53,045 bases of DNA from an uncultured Oscillospiraceae bacterium. GTDB taxonomy: Bacteria; Bacillota; Clostridia; Oscillospirales; Acutalibacteraceae. The DNA lies in assembly GCA_905198295.1 (NCBI GenBank), contig CAJKBW010000005.1:1-53045 (forward strand), written 5' to 3'. Numbering within the stretch: position 1 is the first letter of the stretch; every line of letters begins with the position of its first letter. Below are positions 1 to 8,782 of the stretch, piece after piece. Position numbers and translations under genes: made by a program. Under the pieces are notes generated by a model. That model saw nothing but the letters and a program-made list of their open reading frames with translations. It was not told where the DNA came from and did not search any database.

Positions 1-2
1 CG

Positions 3-902
3 GAGGAAAGCTTCCGGACGCTGCTTTCCTATAACCAGAATCTGACAGTGGCGTGTATTGAGCTGGGACGTGCGTGTCTGGAGCAGAACCAGTATGAAGA
101 GGCGATGGAGTATTTCCGCATCGCCCGTGATATGGAGGATTATACCACGGCGTTCTCCCGGTGGAGAGAAACGCTCCTGCACGACTGGTTTCTGGTGATT
201 CCTGCGGCGGTCGTTCTGATACTGGTCGGGGTGGCGTTCGCGGTTAGGAAGATGAACGCCTACAATCTGGCCGCACCGGTGGGATGCCGCCGACTGCATG
301 GGCATCTGCTTTATGCGCAGCATGTGGTCTTCCATCCCTTCGATGGTTTCTGGGATATCGGTCACGAACAGCGCGGCAGTGCCGGCGCGGCGGCGATCTT
401 TCTGGTTCTGGCGGCGATATGCGTTGCGTTTCAGAACCGATTGTCGGGGTTTGCAATCAGCGGCGGGAAGAATCCCAATCCTTTCCTGACCGCCGGGGTT
501 ATCCTGATTGCCGCGCTGGTGTTTTGCGTGGCTAACTGGTGCCTGACCTCGCTGGCCAACGGCAAGGGCCGGTTCCGGGATATCTTTATCGTCACCGGCT
601 ATTCCGCCGTACCGCTGATCGTTTTCTCCATCCCGATCACCATTCTGTCCAACCTGCTGACCTCCCGGGAGGCCGGCATTGTGACCCTGTTTGTGTATTT
701 GGCTTATCTGTGGACGGCGTTCCTGCTGTTTACCGGAATTATGACGGTACAGCAGTATTCTCTCGGGTGGAATGTGCTGTCCCTGCTTCTCACGCTGCTC
801 GGCATGCTGATCATCGTTTTTCTGGCGTTTCTGCTGTTTAACCTGATCGGTCGGATTGCCGGTTTCTTCAGCAGTATCATTACCGAAATCAATCTGCGGT
901 AA
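3..902 (+). CDS. TPR/Yip1-domain membrane protein, 5' partial
   Basis: The reading frame is open from the first bases of the window, so the true start lies upstream; a GTG at 48 is only an internal candidate. The visible N-terminal part reads as TPR-like helices (ELGRACLEQNQYEEAMEYF). One membrane segment follows (near FLVIPAAVVLILVGVAF), then a Yip1-type block beginning HPFDGFWDIGHE with about five hydrophobic segments. Yip1-domain proteins with this HPFDGFWD signature are common beside carbohydrate ABC transporters in Clostridia (family knowledge). The role is unknown; a membrane accessory of the transporter is an inference from context. It ends six bases before the open frame of the next gene, so co-transcription is likely. 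Confidence 0.8.
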   Translation, partial: EESFRTLLSYNQNLTVACIELGRACLEQNQYEEAMEYFRIARDMEDYTTAFSRWRETLLHDWFLVIPAAVVLILVGVAFAVRKMNAYNLAAPVGCRRLHGHLLYAQHVVFHPFDGFWDIGHEQRGSAGAAAIFLVLAAICVAFQNRLSGFAISGGKNPNPFLTAGVILIAALVFCVANWCLTSLANGKGRFRDIFIVTGYSAVPLIVFSIPITILSNLLTSREAGIVTLFVYLAYLWTAFLLFTGIMTVQQYSLGWNVLSLLLTLLGMLIIVFLAFLLFNLIGRIAGFFSSIITEINLR

Positions 903-947
903 CAGGCGGTGCAGGCCGCGCTGTTTACGGTCATGGGGGTCCGGCTG

Positions 948-3518
948 ATGAGATATCGAAAACCTGCTCTGGCGCTTGCTGTTCTCTGGACGGCTTTGTG
1001 CTGTCTGTCCTGTTCCGACGCCAAGGGGGAGAAGGCTGCGGCGGCCGAACCGCCCTCTTATGACGGTACACCGGCGGTCATAACCGCTTATTCGTCGCCG
1101 GAGGAGTACCTCGCTGTGATGGAGATTGCGGCCGAGGACGACAAGGCGGTCCTGTATTATGACAGGACCACCGCGAATATCGCGCTTAAAAACAAGGCGG
1201 ACGGACAGATCTGGTTTTCCGCGCCGTACAATGCCGGATCTTCCGATAGTTTATCGCCCGCACAGAAGGAGCGGGTTTCTTCGCCGGTGATTCTCACTTA
1301 TCTCGACGAACAGCGCAAGGCCGGTGAACTCAATTCCTTCAAGGATTGCGCCGCATATGGTCAGCTGGCGGCTGAACCGCTCGACAACGGCGTGCGCTTC
1401 ACCATGACCATCGGAAAGCTCGCACAAAGCGAGCTGGTTCCGGTGGTGATCACAGAGGACAGTCTGGCTTTTCTGGAAGAGAATTTGCCGGAAGAGGATT
1501 ACCGCTATGTCAAGCAGAGCTACCGCAAGATCGCCCTGAAGGGAGACGACACCGACGCGCAGCAGCTGGCGGAATATCCGGGGCTGGCGGATGGGCCGGC
1601 CTACGTTATGCGGTCAAATCTGGCCGCACAGGTCAAGAAAAAGCTTGCTTCCGTATTTGCTCAGGCCGGTTATACGCGCGAACGGCTGGTGGGTGATGAG
1701 ATTGCGGTTTACGGGACGGAAAAAACGGCGGAAACGCAGGCTGCCTATTTTACGCTTCCGTTGGAGTATACCCTTGAGGACGGCGATCTGGTGACCCGGG
1801 TGCCGGTCGGGGAAATCGTATACGACGAGAGCCGCTTCACCTTGACCGATTTGACGGTGCTGCGGTATTTCGGCGCCGCCGGCGCAGAGGATACCGGGCT
1901 GCTGCTGCTGCCGGATGGTTCAGGTGCGGTGAGTGAGTACAAGGCAGGACAGACCGGGTCAGGGGTCCCCTTTGAGGCCAATCTGTATGGTCAGGATGCC
2001 GCCTATCAGTACGATCCTGCTCTGCATACCGTGCAGAGCGCACGGGTACCGGTATTCGGTCAGCAAAAAGGCAGCGGGGGATTTATCGCCATTGCGGAGC
2101 AGGGCGATGCCCAGTGTGCCGTCCGGGGGATTATCGATGAAAGTGAAACCGCCCTGCGGTATGCCCATTTCATCTGCCATGTACGTCTGTCCGGCAAATA
2201 CATTCACAGCGAATACGCCTCTCTGGACGAATATATGCGTGCGACGCCGGATGCTTATACCGGCGATTTTCAGGTGCGCTACCGCTTCCTTACCGAAGCT
2301 TCATACAGCAATATGGCTGCGGCCTACCGTGCCTATCTTATGGATCGGGGTGTCCTGCAGACCGGTACGGCAGCCGGGCCTGCACTGACAGTTGAACTGC
2401 TCGGTGCGGTGGAGGCCGAATACAGCGGCGCGTTCACTGACAGCCGGCTGTATCCGCTGACCACCTATGCGCAGGCTGCTGAAACCGCACGGGAACTGCA
2501 GACGATGGGATTGGATAATCTGCGGATTCGGCTGACCGGCTGGGCGAACGGCGGGCTGGATTATACCGTGTTCAACCGGACTAAACCGCTGGGAATACTC
2601 GGCGGCAGCAAGGGGCTGGAGGCAATGGCGCAGGCCCTGCAGGAGGATGGTATCGAGGTGTATCCCGGTGCGGATATCTCCTGGGTACGCCGTGAGGGCA
2701 TGTTGGATGGATTCTCCCTTTCCCGCAATGTGGCGCATCAGCTGGACAACACCTATGCCCGTGTCTATCCGTATAATCTGGGTTCCAGTCTGGGGCAATA
2801 TGACCGCCCGCGTTATGCGGTCAACAGCCGCTCCATGCTTACCTTTGCCGATGGGATGTTACGGGATTTTCCGGCATTCCTCGGCGGCATAGCGCTGGAG
2901 GGAATGGGTGAGGTAATCAACTCGGACAGCGACGCCGGTGCCGGTTCCCGCACCGACAGTATGAACGACTACACCGCAATTGCGGAAAAAGCAGGGCAGA
3001 AACGCCGTTTGATGTTCACCGGCGGCAATGCCTACGTCTGGGCGTATGCGGATGAAATTGCCGGTCTGCCGTCCCATTCGAGCGGCTACCGCACCACCAG
3101 CTATTCGGTGCCGTTCCTGCAGATGGTGCTGCACGGCTGCATCCCCTATTCCGGCGAGAGCATCAATATGGCCGAGGATCCGGAGCAGGCACTGCTCAAG
3201 GCAATCGAAAACGGCGAGGGGCTGTCCTATGTGCTGGTTCGGCAGAATGCGGTTTATCTTTCCTTGTCGGACTATTCCGCCTATCATTCGGCGGATTACG
3301 CCTTCTGGAAGGACCGCATGGCAGCGGATTACGCGGTGCTGGCGGAGGTGCTCGGTGATACAGCTGGGCAACAGATGATCCGTCATGAGTATTTGACGCC
3401 TGAAGTCGTGAAAGTCACCTATTCCGGCGGACGGAGCGTTTATGTCAATTATGCCGATGAGGATTACACCACTGCCGACGGCGTTGCCGTCGGCGCCCGC
3501 AGCGCGGCCTATACCTGA
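948..3518 (+). CDS. DUF5696-type secreted lipoprotein-like protein
   Basis: An 856-residue protein. I place the start at the ATG before RYRKPALALAV because that gives a proper signal peptide (positive tip, hydrophobic core) ending in Cys-rich LCCLSCSD. The lipobox is imperfect (C-L-S-C), so lipid anchoring is likely but not certain. A GGGGG tract sits about eight bases upstream. An earlier in-frame ATG at 933 is possible. The length and context (between Yip1 and sugar ABC permease genes) match the DUF5696 family, which is found in carbohydrate-uptake loci of Firmicutes. The C-terminal half, with NGGLDYTVFNR, GADISWVRREG and DRPRYAVN, looks like a TIM-barrel glycosidase-like fold; that is an impression, not a proven domain. 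The likely site of action is the outer face of the membrane. Confidence 0.72.
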   Translation: MRYRKPALALAVLWTALCCLSCSDAKGEKAAAAEPPSYDGTPAVITAYSSPEEYLAVMEIAAEDDKAVLYYDRTTANIALKNKADGQIWFSAPYNAGSSDSLSPAQKERVSSPVILTYLDEQRKAGELNSFKDCAAYGQLAAEPLDNGVRFTMTIGKLAQSELVPVVITEDSLAFLEENLPEEDYRYVKQSYRKIALKGDDTDAQQLAEYPGLADGPAYVMRSNLAAQVKKKLASVFAQAGYTRERLVGDEIAVYGTEKTAETQAAYFTLPLEYTLEDGDLVTRVPVGEIVYDESRFTLTDLTVLRYFGAAGAEDTGLLLLPDGSGAVSEYKAGQTGSGVPFEANLYGQDAAYQYDPALHTVQSARVPVFGQQKGSGGFIAIAEQGDAQCAVRGIIDESETALRYAHFICHVRLSGKYIHSEYASLDEYMRATPDAYTGDFQVRYRFLTEASYSNMAAAYRAYLMDRGVLQTGTAAGPALTVELLGAVEAEYSGAFTDSRLYPLTTYAQAAETARELQTMGLDNLRIRLTGWANGGLDYTVFNRTKPLGILGGSKGLEAMAQALQEDGIEVYPGADISWVRREGMLDGFSLSRNVAHQLDNTYARVYPYNLGSSLGQYDRPRYAVNSRSMLTFADGMLRDFPAFLGGIALEGMGEVINSDSDAGAGSRTDSMNDYTAIAEKAGQKRRLMFTGGNAYVWAYADEIAGLPSHSSGYRTTSYSVPFLQMVLHGCIPYSGESINMAEDPEQALLKAIENGEGLSYVLVRQNAVYLSLSDYSAYHSADYAFWKDRMAADYAVLAEVLGDTAGQQMIRHEYLTPEVVKVTYSGGRSVYVNYADEDYTTADGVAVGARSAAYT

Positions 3519-3559
3519 AGGAATGCGGGACATGAACCTGAAACTGGGGGCTTGCAGCA

Positions 3560-4468
3560 ATGAAATGGAAACGAAAACAAGGGCGGCTGGCCGATCGGGA
3601 AAACCGGTACGGCTATCTGTTTGTGCTGCCGTTTGTCATCGGGTTTGTGTTCCTGTATATGGATCTTATCGTTTCTTCGGTGGTATACAGCTTTTCGGAG
3701 CTGAGCTTTGAGGGCAAAAGCTTCGCAACCGTTTTTGTGGGGCTTTCCAACTATAAAGACGTTCTCACGGTCAACCCGGATTTTCTGCCGGCACTGGCCG
3801 AGGCGGTTACCGACATGCTGACGACCATCCCGGTGGTGCTGATCTTCAGCCTGTTTATCGCCACGCTGCTCAACCGGGAAATGCCCGGACGTGCGCTGTT
3901 TCGCTCCGTCTTTTTTATACCGGTTATTCTCATGACCGGTATTGTCGCCAAAACCGACAGCTCGGCGCTGGTGCAAAGCATCCTGCCCGGAGACGGACTG
4001 AGCGCCGGCGCATCCACCGGAAACGCACTGGATTTGGGCAATATCGAAGCGGCGCTATCCGGCTTGTCGCTCGGCACCGGCGCCATCGGCTTTATTGTGG
4101 ATATTGTCGACAATATCTATTCGGTGGTAAATCAGTCCGGCGTACAGATCATCCTGATGCTCGCTTCCCTGCAGTCGATTTCGCCGTCCATTTATGAGGC
4201 GGCCTCCATCGAAGGAGCAACCGGGTGGGAGGCTTTCTGGAAAATCACCTTTCCGATGCTAAGCCCGGTGCTGTTTGTCTGTGCCGTATACACCGCAATC
4301 GATTTGCTTTCCCAGTCGACCAACACCATCATGGAGCTTATCCAGAAGACCACCGACAACAGCGGCTACGGTCCCGCGTCCGCAATGGCGTGGTTGTTTT
4401 TTGCCGTGGTTATCGTAATTTTGGGGATAATCGCGCTCATCGGCAGGAAGGCGGTGCAGAAATCGTGA
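3560..4468 (+). CDS. Sugar ABC transporter permease, MalF type
   Basis: A 302-residue inner-membrane permease of the carbohydrate CUT1 class. The first membrane segment follows a short basic tail (RYGYLFVLPFVIGFVFLYM). The EAA loop that docks the ATPase is clear near residues 213-235 (YEAASIEGATGWEAFWKITF). A non-conserved stretch of about 35 residues (around LPGDGLSAGASTG) lies between two membrane segments, where related permeases of DUF5696 loci also carry an insert. It overlaps the next permease by four bases, indicating translational coupling. No ATPase or binding-protein gene is visible; they are probably upstream of the window or shared (MsmX-like), which is inference. Confidence 0.9.
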   Translation: MKWKRKQGRLADRENRYGYLFVLPFVIGFVFLYMDLIVSSVVYSFSELSFEGKSFATVFVGLSNYKDVLTVNPDFLPALAEAVTDMLTTIPVVLIFSLFIATLLNREMPGRALFRSVFFIPVILMTGIVAKTDSSALVQSILPGDGLSAGASTGNALDLGNIEAALSGLSLGTGAIGFIVDIVDNIYSVVNQSGVQIILMLASLQSISPSIYEAASIEGATGWEAFWKITFPMLSPVLFVCAVYTAIDLLSQSTNTIMELIQKTTDNSGYGPASAMAWLFFAVVIVILGIIALIGRKAVQKS

Positions 4469-5391
4469 AACTCAAAACGGTGCTCGCCGGCAGGACCTTC
4501 CGCAGAAGGGTCATGTCCCTGTTCTGCTTTCTTTTTCTGGCCTGTCTGAGTTATATCATCCTTTATCCTTTCATCAGCAAGCTGTCCTCAGTGTTTATGT
4601 CCTCTGCCGACCTGAAGGATCCGACCGTTTGGCTGATTCCCAAAAGCCCTACTCTGGATAACCTGCGCAATGTGCTGAAATACGGCGATTTCTGGAACAG
4701 TCTGCTGAATACGGTGATCTTTTCGCTGAGCAACGCCCTGCTGCAGACCTTCAGCGCAACGCTGGTGGCCTACGGGCTGTCTCATTTCCGTTTCAAGGGA
4801 AAAAAGCTGCTTATTGTATTGATTGTGCTTACCCTGCTGATCCCGCCTCAGGTGTTGTTCGGGCCGATGTACACCAAGTTCCGTTTCTTCGACTGGTTTG
4901 GTATTCTGCGCGGACTGGGGCTGCCGACTTTGAACTTGCAGGACAGCTTTATTCCGATGCTCCTGCTGTCCGCAACCAGTCTGGGCCTGAAATGCGGTCT
5001 GTTCATCCTCATTATGGTGCAGCAGTTCAATTCGCTGCCCAAAGAGCTGTCCGAGGCGGCGAAGGTGGACGGCGCAGGGGTATGGAGAACCTTTTTTACC
5101 ATCAATCTGCCGCAGACTAAGGCAGTTATGATGTCGGTCTTTCTGCTTTCTTTTGCCTGGCTGTGGGCAGACACCTTTTACTCGAGCGTTTTTCTGCGCA
5201 ACAAGCCGATGTTTGCTTCGCTGGTCAATCAGGTCAGTGTGATTTATGAAATCGGTGCGGTGAACAACTCCCTGTCCGGCGTGATGATGAACACCGCGAT
5301 GATCATGATGCTGATCCCCCTGTTTGCGGTGTATCTGGTCGGACAGAAAGCCCTGATCCAGGGGATTGAACGCAGCGGGTTGGTGGGATGA
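4465..5391 (+). CDS. Sugar ABC transporter permease, MalG type
   Basis: A 308-residue partner permease. I chose the GTG at 4465, which overlaps the upstream stop (GTGA) and has a GGAAGG site nearby, rather than longer in-frame extensions that run antisense to nothing and lack homology-like sequence. The protein starts MKLKTVLAGRTFRRRVMSLF and has about six membrane segments. The EAA loop is near residues 195-215 (LPKELSEAAKVDGAGVWRTF), followed by INLPQTKAVM as usual for CUT1 permeases. It would form the heterodimeric channel with the product of the gene before it. Confidence 0.9.
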   Translation: MKLKTVLAGRTFRRRVMSLFCFLFLACLSYIILYPFISKLSSVFMSSADLKDPTVWLIPKSPTLDNLRNVLKYGDFWNSLLNTVIFSLSNALLQTFSATLVAYGLSHFRFKGKKLLIVLIVLTLLIPPQVLFGPMYTKFRFFDWFGILRGLGLPTLNLQDSFIPMLLLSATSLGLKCGLFILIMVQQFNSLPKELSEAAKVDGAGVWRTFFTINLPQTKAVMMSVFLLSFAWLWADTFYSSVFLRNKPMFASLVNQVSVIYEIGAVNNSLSGVMMNTAMIMMLIPLFAVYLVGQKALIQGIERSGLVG

Positions 5392-5470
5392 CGGCAGTGC
5401 CGTGAGAACGGAAAACCGGCTGATTCCGCCGGCGGGGAGATCTCCTGTTTTATGCAGGAAAGAAAGGGCC

Positions 5471-7720
5471 ATGAGCATGTTTGAAGAGGCGAGGTTTATC
5501 GAATGCCCGCCCGGCGCGGACGGGGAACCCGCTCCGCTTTTTCGCCGGTGTTTTACTGTGCCGGAAAAACCGCTGCGGGCGATGCTGGCAATTTGCGGTC
5601 TGGGATATGGGTGCGCGTATCTCAACGGGAAAGCGGTCAGCGAGGATCTCTTTATTGCGCCGGTGAGCGATTACCGCCGCACGCTGTGGTACACGATATA
5701 CGATGTCACCGTGTTTGTGCAGAAAGGCGATAACGTCTTCGCGGCCATCCTCGGCAACGGGTTTTACAATGAGTCGCTGCACACAGTGTGGGGTATGGAT
5801 CGGGCACCATGGCGAGCCGAACCCAAGCTGATTGTGCAGCTGGAATTGGAATATGACGGCCGTACCGAAACGCTGGTCAGCGATGAAAGCTGGCTGTGCT
5901 GCCGGGAGCAGTCGCCGGTACGCTATAATCAGCTGCGCAGCGGTATGGTATACGATGCGCGGTATCCCGCCGACTGGAATCAGCCGGGATTTGACGATAC
6001 CGGCTGGCCGCACGCGGCAGTATCTCTCTGTCTTCCCGGCGGCGTATTCCGGGAGTGCCTGTGTCCGCCTGTACGGGAGGACCGGTTGTATCCGGCGCGG
6101 CGCATTTTCCGCAATGCGGACGGGGACTGGGTGGTGGATTTCGGGCAGAACCTGTCGGGCTATATACGCCTGTCGGTCTGCATTCCGGAAGGGAATACCC
6201 TCATAGTGCGGTATACGGAAGAACTCTTTGCGGACGGTACCCGCAATCTCAGCAATATGGATGCCTATTATTATGGCTGCGATTTCCAGACCGATCGTCT
6301 CATTGGAAGCGGGAAGCCGCTCCGCTGGTCACCGCTGTTTGTTTATCATGGGTTCCGCTATGTGATCCTGCACGGGCTGGAGCAGCCGCCGGAGCCGGCG
6401 GATATTTCTGCAGTGTTTGTTCACCAGATGGTGGAGGAGCTGTCGTCCTTTTCCTGTTCTGATGAAACGATAAACCGCCTGTATGCCTGCGGAAAGATGG
6501 CGACGCTGTCGAACCTGTTTTACATGCCCACCGACTGTCCGCAGCGGGAAAAGCTGGGCTGGACCAACGACGCGCAGGCATCGGCTGAACAGATGCTGCA
6601 GAATTTTGCGGTTGCGCCGCTATTTCTCAAATGGCTGCAGGACATTCTGGACGCCATGACCGATGAGGGGGCGCTACCCGGAATCGTCCCGTCGCATGGC
6701 TGGGGTTATGAAAATGTGGACGGTCCGGTGAGCAGTGGCATACTGTTTGAGCTGCCGGTGCAGGTTTACCGGGCGACCGGCGACGACGCGGCGATTCGTC
6801 TGGCATATCCGGCTATGCAGAAGCATCTGGCGTATATGGCCGGACGGGCCGATCCGCAGGATGGGCTGCTGGACTATGGCCTGTGCGACTGGGCCGGCCC
6901 CTTTGAACGGCCGGAGCTGGCGCCGACACCGAAAAAGCTTACGCATACGCTGCTGCTGTCCAAGTTTTTTGGAATGACTGCCATGGCTGCCGGCGTTCTG
7001 GGCCACGGTGCGGAGCGGAAACGCTATGAAGAGCTCGCACAGGTATGGAGAGAAAAGGCCAGGGCTGCTTTTATCGGAAAGGACGGACGCTGTACGGTAG
7101 AGGAACAGACCGGTGTGGCGATGCTTATTGCGCTTGGGGCCTACCGCCAGCTGGAGCCGCTCAAGGCACAGCTCAGGACGCTGCTGGAGGCGCGCGGCTA
7201 TCACCACCACTGCGGAATGCTCGGTATGCAGTATCTTTTCCCGGCGCTGGATATCTGCGGGATGCAGGAGGAGGCTTATCGGGTAATTACCGTGCCCGGA
7301 CGTCCGTCCTACACCGAGTGGCTGGAACACGACGCCACTACGATGTGGGAGATGTGGCATACCGGGGATTCCAAAAATCACCATATGTATTCCTGTGTGC
7401 TGTCCTGGTTTATGAAGACGCTGGTGGGGTTGCGCCAGGCAGAGGGTTCGGCAGGCTGGCAGGAAGCGGTGATAGCACCGTATTTCCTGTCTGCACTGAC
7501 TTCCTGCCGGGGCGTCTATCGTACGGCGGGCGGAACCTTTATGGTCGAATGGAACCGGCAGGATGGCGGTGTGCGGCTGTGCATTCAAGTCCCGCAGGGT
7601 GTACGTACGCTTCTGGTGCTGCCCGACAACATGACAGTGAAAGAGGCTGCAGGGCAGACGGCTGTGCTGCCGGCTGGCCGGTCGGTATGGTTGTGCCACA
7701 TAAAGGAAGATGAGCTATGA
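5471..7720 (+). CDS. Alpha-L-rhamnosidase-like glycoside hydrolase (GH78 type)
   Basis: A 749-residue protein, predicted cytoplasmic because no signal peptide is visible. The ATG at 5471 follows AGAAAGGG; a second ATG two codons on is also possible. The N-terminal half carries the beta-sandwich typical of bacterial rhamnosidases (YLNGKAVSEDLFIAPVSDYRRTLWYTIYDVT; FGQNLSGYIRLSV). The catalytic (alpha/alpha)6 domain begins with DCPQREKLGWTNDAQ at about residue 355, whose Glu360 fits the GH78 general acid in the DxxxRxExxGW motif. EMWHTGDSKNHHMYS near residue 635 matches the later conserved block. It would hydrolyse terminal alpha-L-rhamnose from imported oligosaccharides. The four-base overlap with the next gene shows operon organisation. 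Confidence 0.88.
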   Translation: MSMFEEARFIECPPGADGEPAPLFRRCFTVPEKPLRAMLAICGLGYGCAYLNGKAVSEDLFIAPVSDYRRTLWYTIYDVTVFVQKGDNVFAAILGNGFYNESLHTVWGMDRAPWRAEPKLIVQLELEYDGRTETLVSDESWLCCREQSPVRYNQLRSGMVYDARYPADWNQPGFDDTGWPHAAVSLCLPGGVFRECLCPPVREDRLYPARRIFRNADGDWVVDFGQNLSGYIRLSVCIPEGNTLIVRYTEELFADGTRNLSNMDAYYYGCDFQTDRLIGSGKPLRWSPLFVYHGFRYVILHGLEQPPEPADISAVFVHQMVEELSSFSCSDETINRLYACGKMATLSNLFYMPTDCPQREKLGWTNDAQASAEQMLQNFAVAPLFLKWLQDILDAMTDEGALPGIVPSHGWGYENVDGPVSSGILFELPVQVYRATGDDAAIRLAYPAMQKHLAYMAGRADPQDGLLDYGLCDWAGPFERPELAPTPKKLTHTLLLSKFFGMTAMAAGVLGHGAERKRYEELAQVWREKARAAFIGKDGRCTVEEQTGVAMLIALGAYRQLEPLKAQLRTLLEARGYHHHCGMLGMQYLFPALDICGMQEEAYRVITVPGRPSYTEWLEHDATTMWEMWHTGDSKNHHMYSCVLSWFMKTLVGLRQAEGSAGWQEAVIAPYFLSALTSCRGVYRTAGGTFMVEWNRQDGGVRLCIQVPQGVRTLLVLPDNMTVKEAAGQTAVLPAGRSVWLCHIKEDEL

Positions 7721-8769
7721 TGACTTCGCGTGAACTGGTATATGCCACACTGGAGGGGCAGAACACCTCCGGCCGTATTCCGCGGCAGATATGGACTCTG
7801 CCCTGGGCTTGGGATAATCACGGCGGGATGCTTCGGCAGCTGCTCGCAGATTATCCGGAGGATATCGGCAGTGCGCCGGCAGTCTGCCGCGAGGTGCCCC
7901 GCACCGTGGGGAATCCGTATGCGGTGGGGGAATATGTGGATGAATGGGGCTGCCGCTTCACCAATATCCACAAGGGAATTATCGGTGAGGTAAAGGATCC
8001 GCTGATTCCATCCGAGGACGACGGTTGGGACAACCGAAACCACATTCATATTCCGGAAGAACTGCTGACCTTTGACGTTGACGCGGTCAACCGTCACTGC
8101 GCCGGAAGCGATCGGTTTATTCTCGGCGGATGCTGCCCGCGGCCGTTTGAGCGGCTGCAGTTCATCCGCGGCACCGAGAATCTGTATATGGACTTGCTGG
8201 ATCCGCCGGCCGGCATGCAGGAATTTATGCGGCAGCTGCATGATTTTTACTGCCGCCTGCTGACAGCGTGGGCAAAAACCGATATTGATGCACTGAATAT
8301 TATGGACGACTGGGGAGCGCAGAACAGTCTGCTGATCCGTCCGGATTTGTGGAGGGAGCTGTTCCGGCCGTTGTACCGTGACTATATCGACATCGCGCAC
8401 AGCTACGGCAAAAAGATCTTCATGCACTCCGATGGCTATACGCTGGATATTCTGCCCGATCTGGCGGAACTGGGACTGGACGCCATCAACGCGCAGGTGT
8501 TCTGCATAGGCTTGGATAAGTTGGCGTCTTTCCGCGGAAAAATCACTTTCTGGGGAGAGATTGACCGCCAGCATATCCTGCCGGAGGGAACGGAAGAGGA
8601 TGTATGCCGGGCAGTGGGGGACTATTGCCGGACCTTTTGGCAGGACGGTAAGTGCATAGCCCAACTGGAATTCGGACCGGGCGCCCGGCCGGATAATGTG
8701 CGTACGGCGTATGAAGCCTTTGATCGCTTTGTATCCGATACGGGTGATAATGTCAGTTCCAAAATATGA
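7717..8769 (+). CDS. Uroporphyrinogen decarboxylase-fold protein (methyltransferase-like)
   Basis: A 350-residue TIM-barrel protein of the URO-D superfamily, starting inside the stop of the rhamnosidase gene (ATGA overlap). Family-like blocks are DALNIMDDWGAQNSLLIRPDLWRELF (about 187-212) and KKIFMHSDGYTLDILPDLAELGLDAINAQ (about 231-260). True heme URO-D is unlikely, because the neighbours are glycosidases and not tetrapyrrole genes. MtaA/CmuA-type corrinoid methyltransferases of the same fold bind zinc through a His-x-Cys motif; here the equivalent is His-Ser-Asp-Gly, so metal binding and methyl transfer are uncertain. Its place between two glycosidases suggests a role on a modified (for example methylated) sugar, which is inference only. 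Confidence 0.75.
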   Translation: MMTSRELVYATLEGQNTSGRIPRQIWTLPWAWDNHGGMLRQLLADYPEDIGSAPAVCREVPRTVGNPYAVGEYVDEWGCRFTNIHKGIIGEVKDPLIPSEDDGWDNRNHIHIPEELLTFDVDAVNRHCAGSDRFILGGCCPRPFERLQFIRGTENLYMDLLDPPAGMQEFMRQLHDFYCRLLTAWAKTDIDALNIMDDWGAQNSLLIRPDLWRELFRPLYRDYIDIAHSYGKKIFMHSDGYTLDILPDLAELGLDAINAQVFCIGLDKLASFRGKITFWGEIDRQHILPEGTEEDVCRAVGDYCRTFWQDGKCIAQLEFGPGARPDNVRTAYEAFDRFVSDTGDNVSSKI

Positions 8770-8782
8770 GGAGAGAATTTCG

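Noticed and set aside
240..360. Possible frameshift inside the Yip1 gene
   Set aside because: The stretch between the first membrane segment and HPFDGFWD looks odd, but LLYAQHVVFHPFDGFWDIGHE continues in the same frame, so it is a variable linker.
8696..8782. Longer N-terminus for the GH38 protein
   Set aside because: The upstream in-frame part overlaps the UroD-fold gene; GAGGAGAG and the ISHTHWD motif fix the start at 8783.
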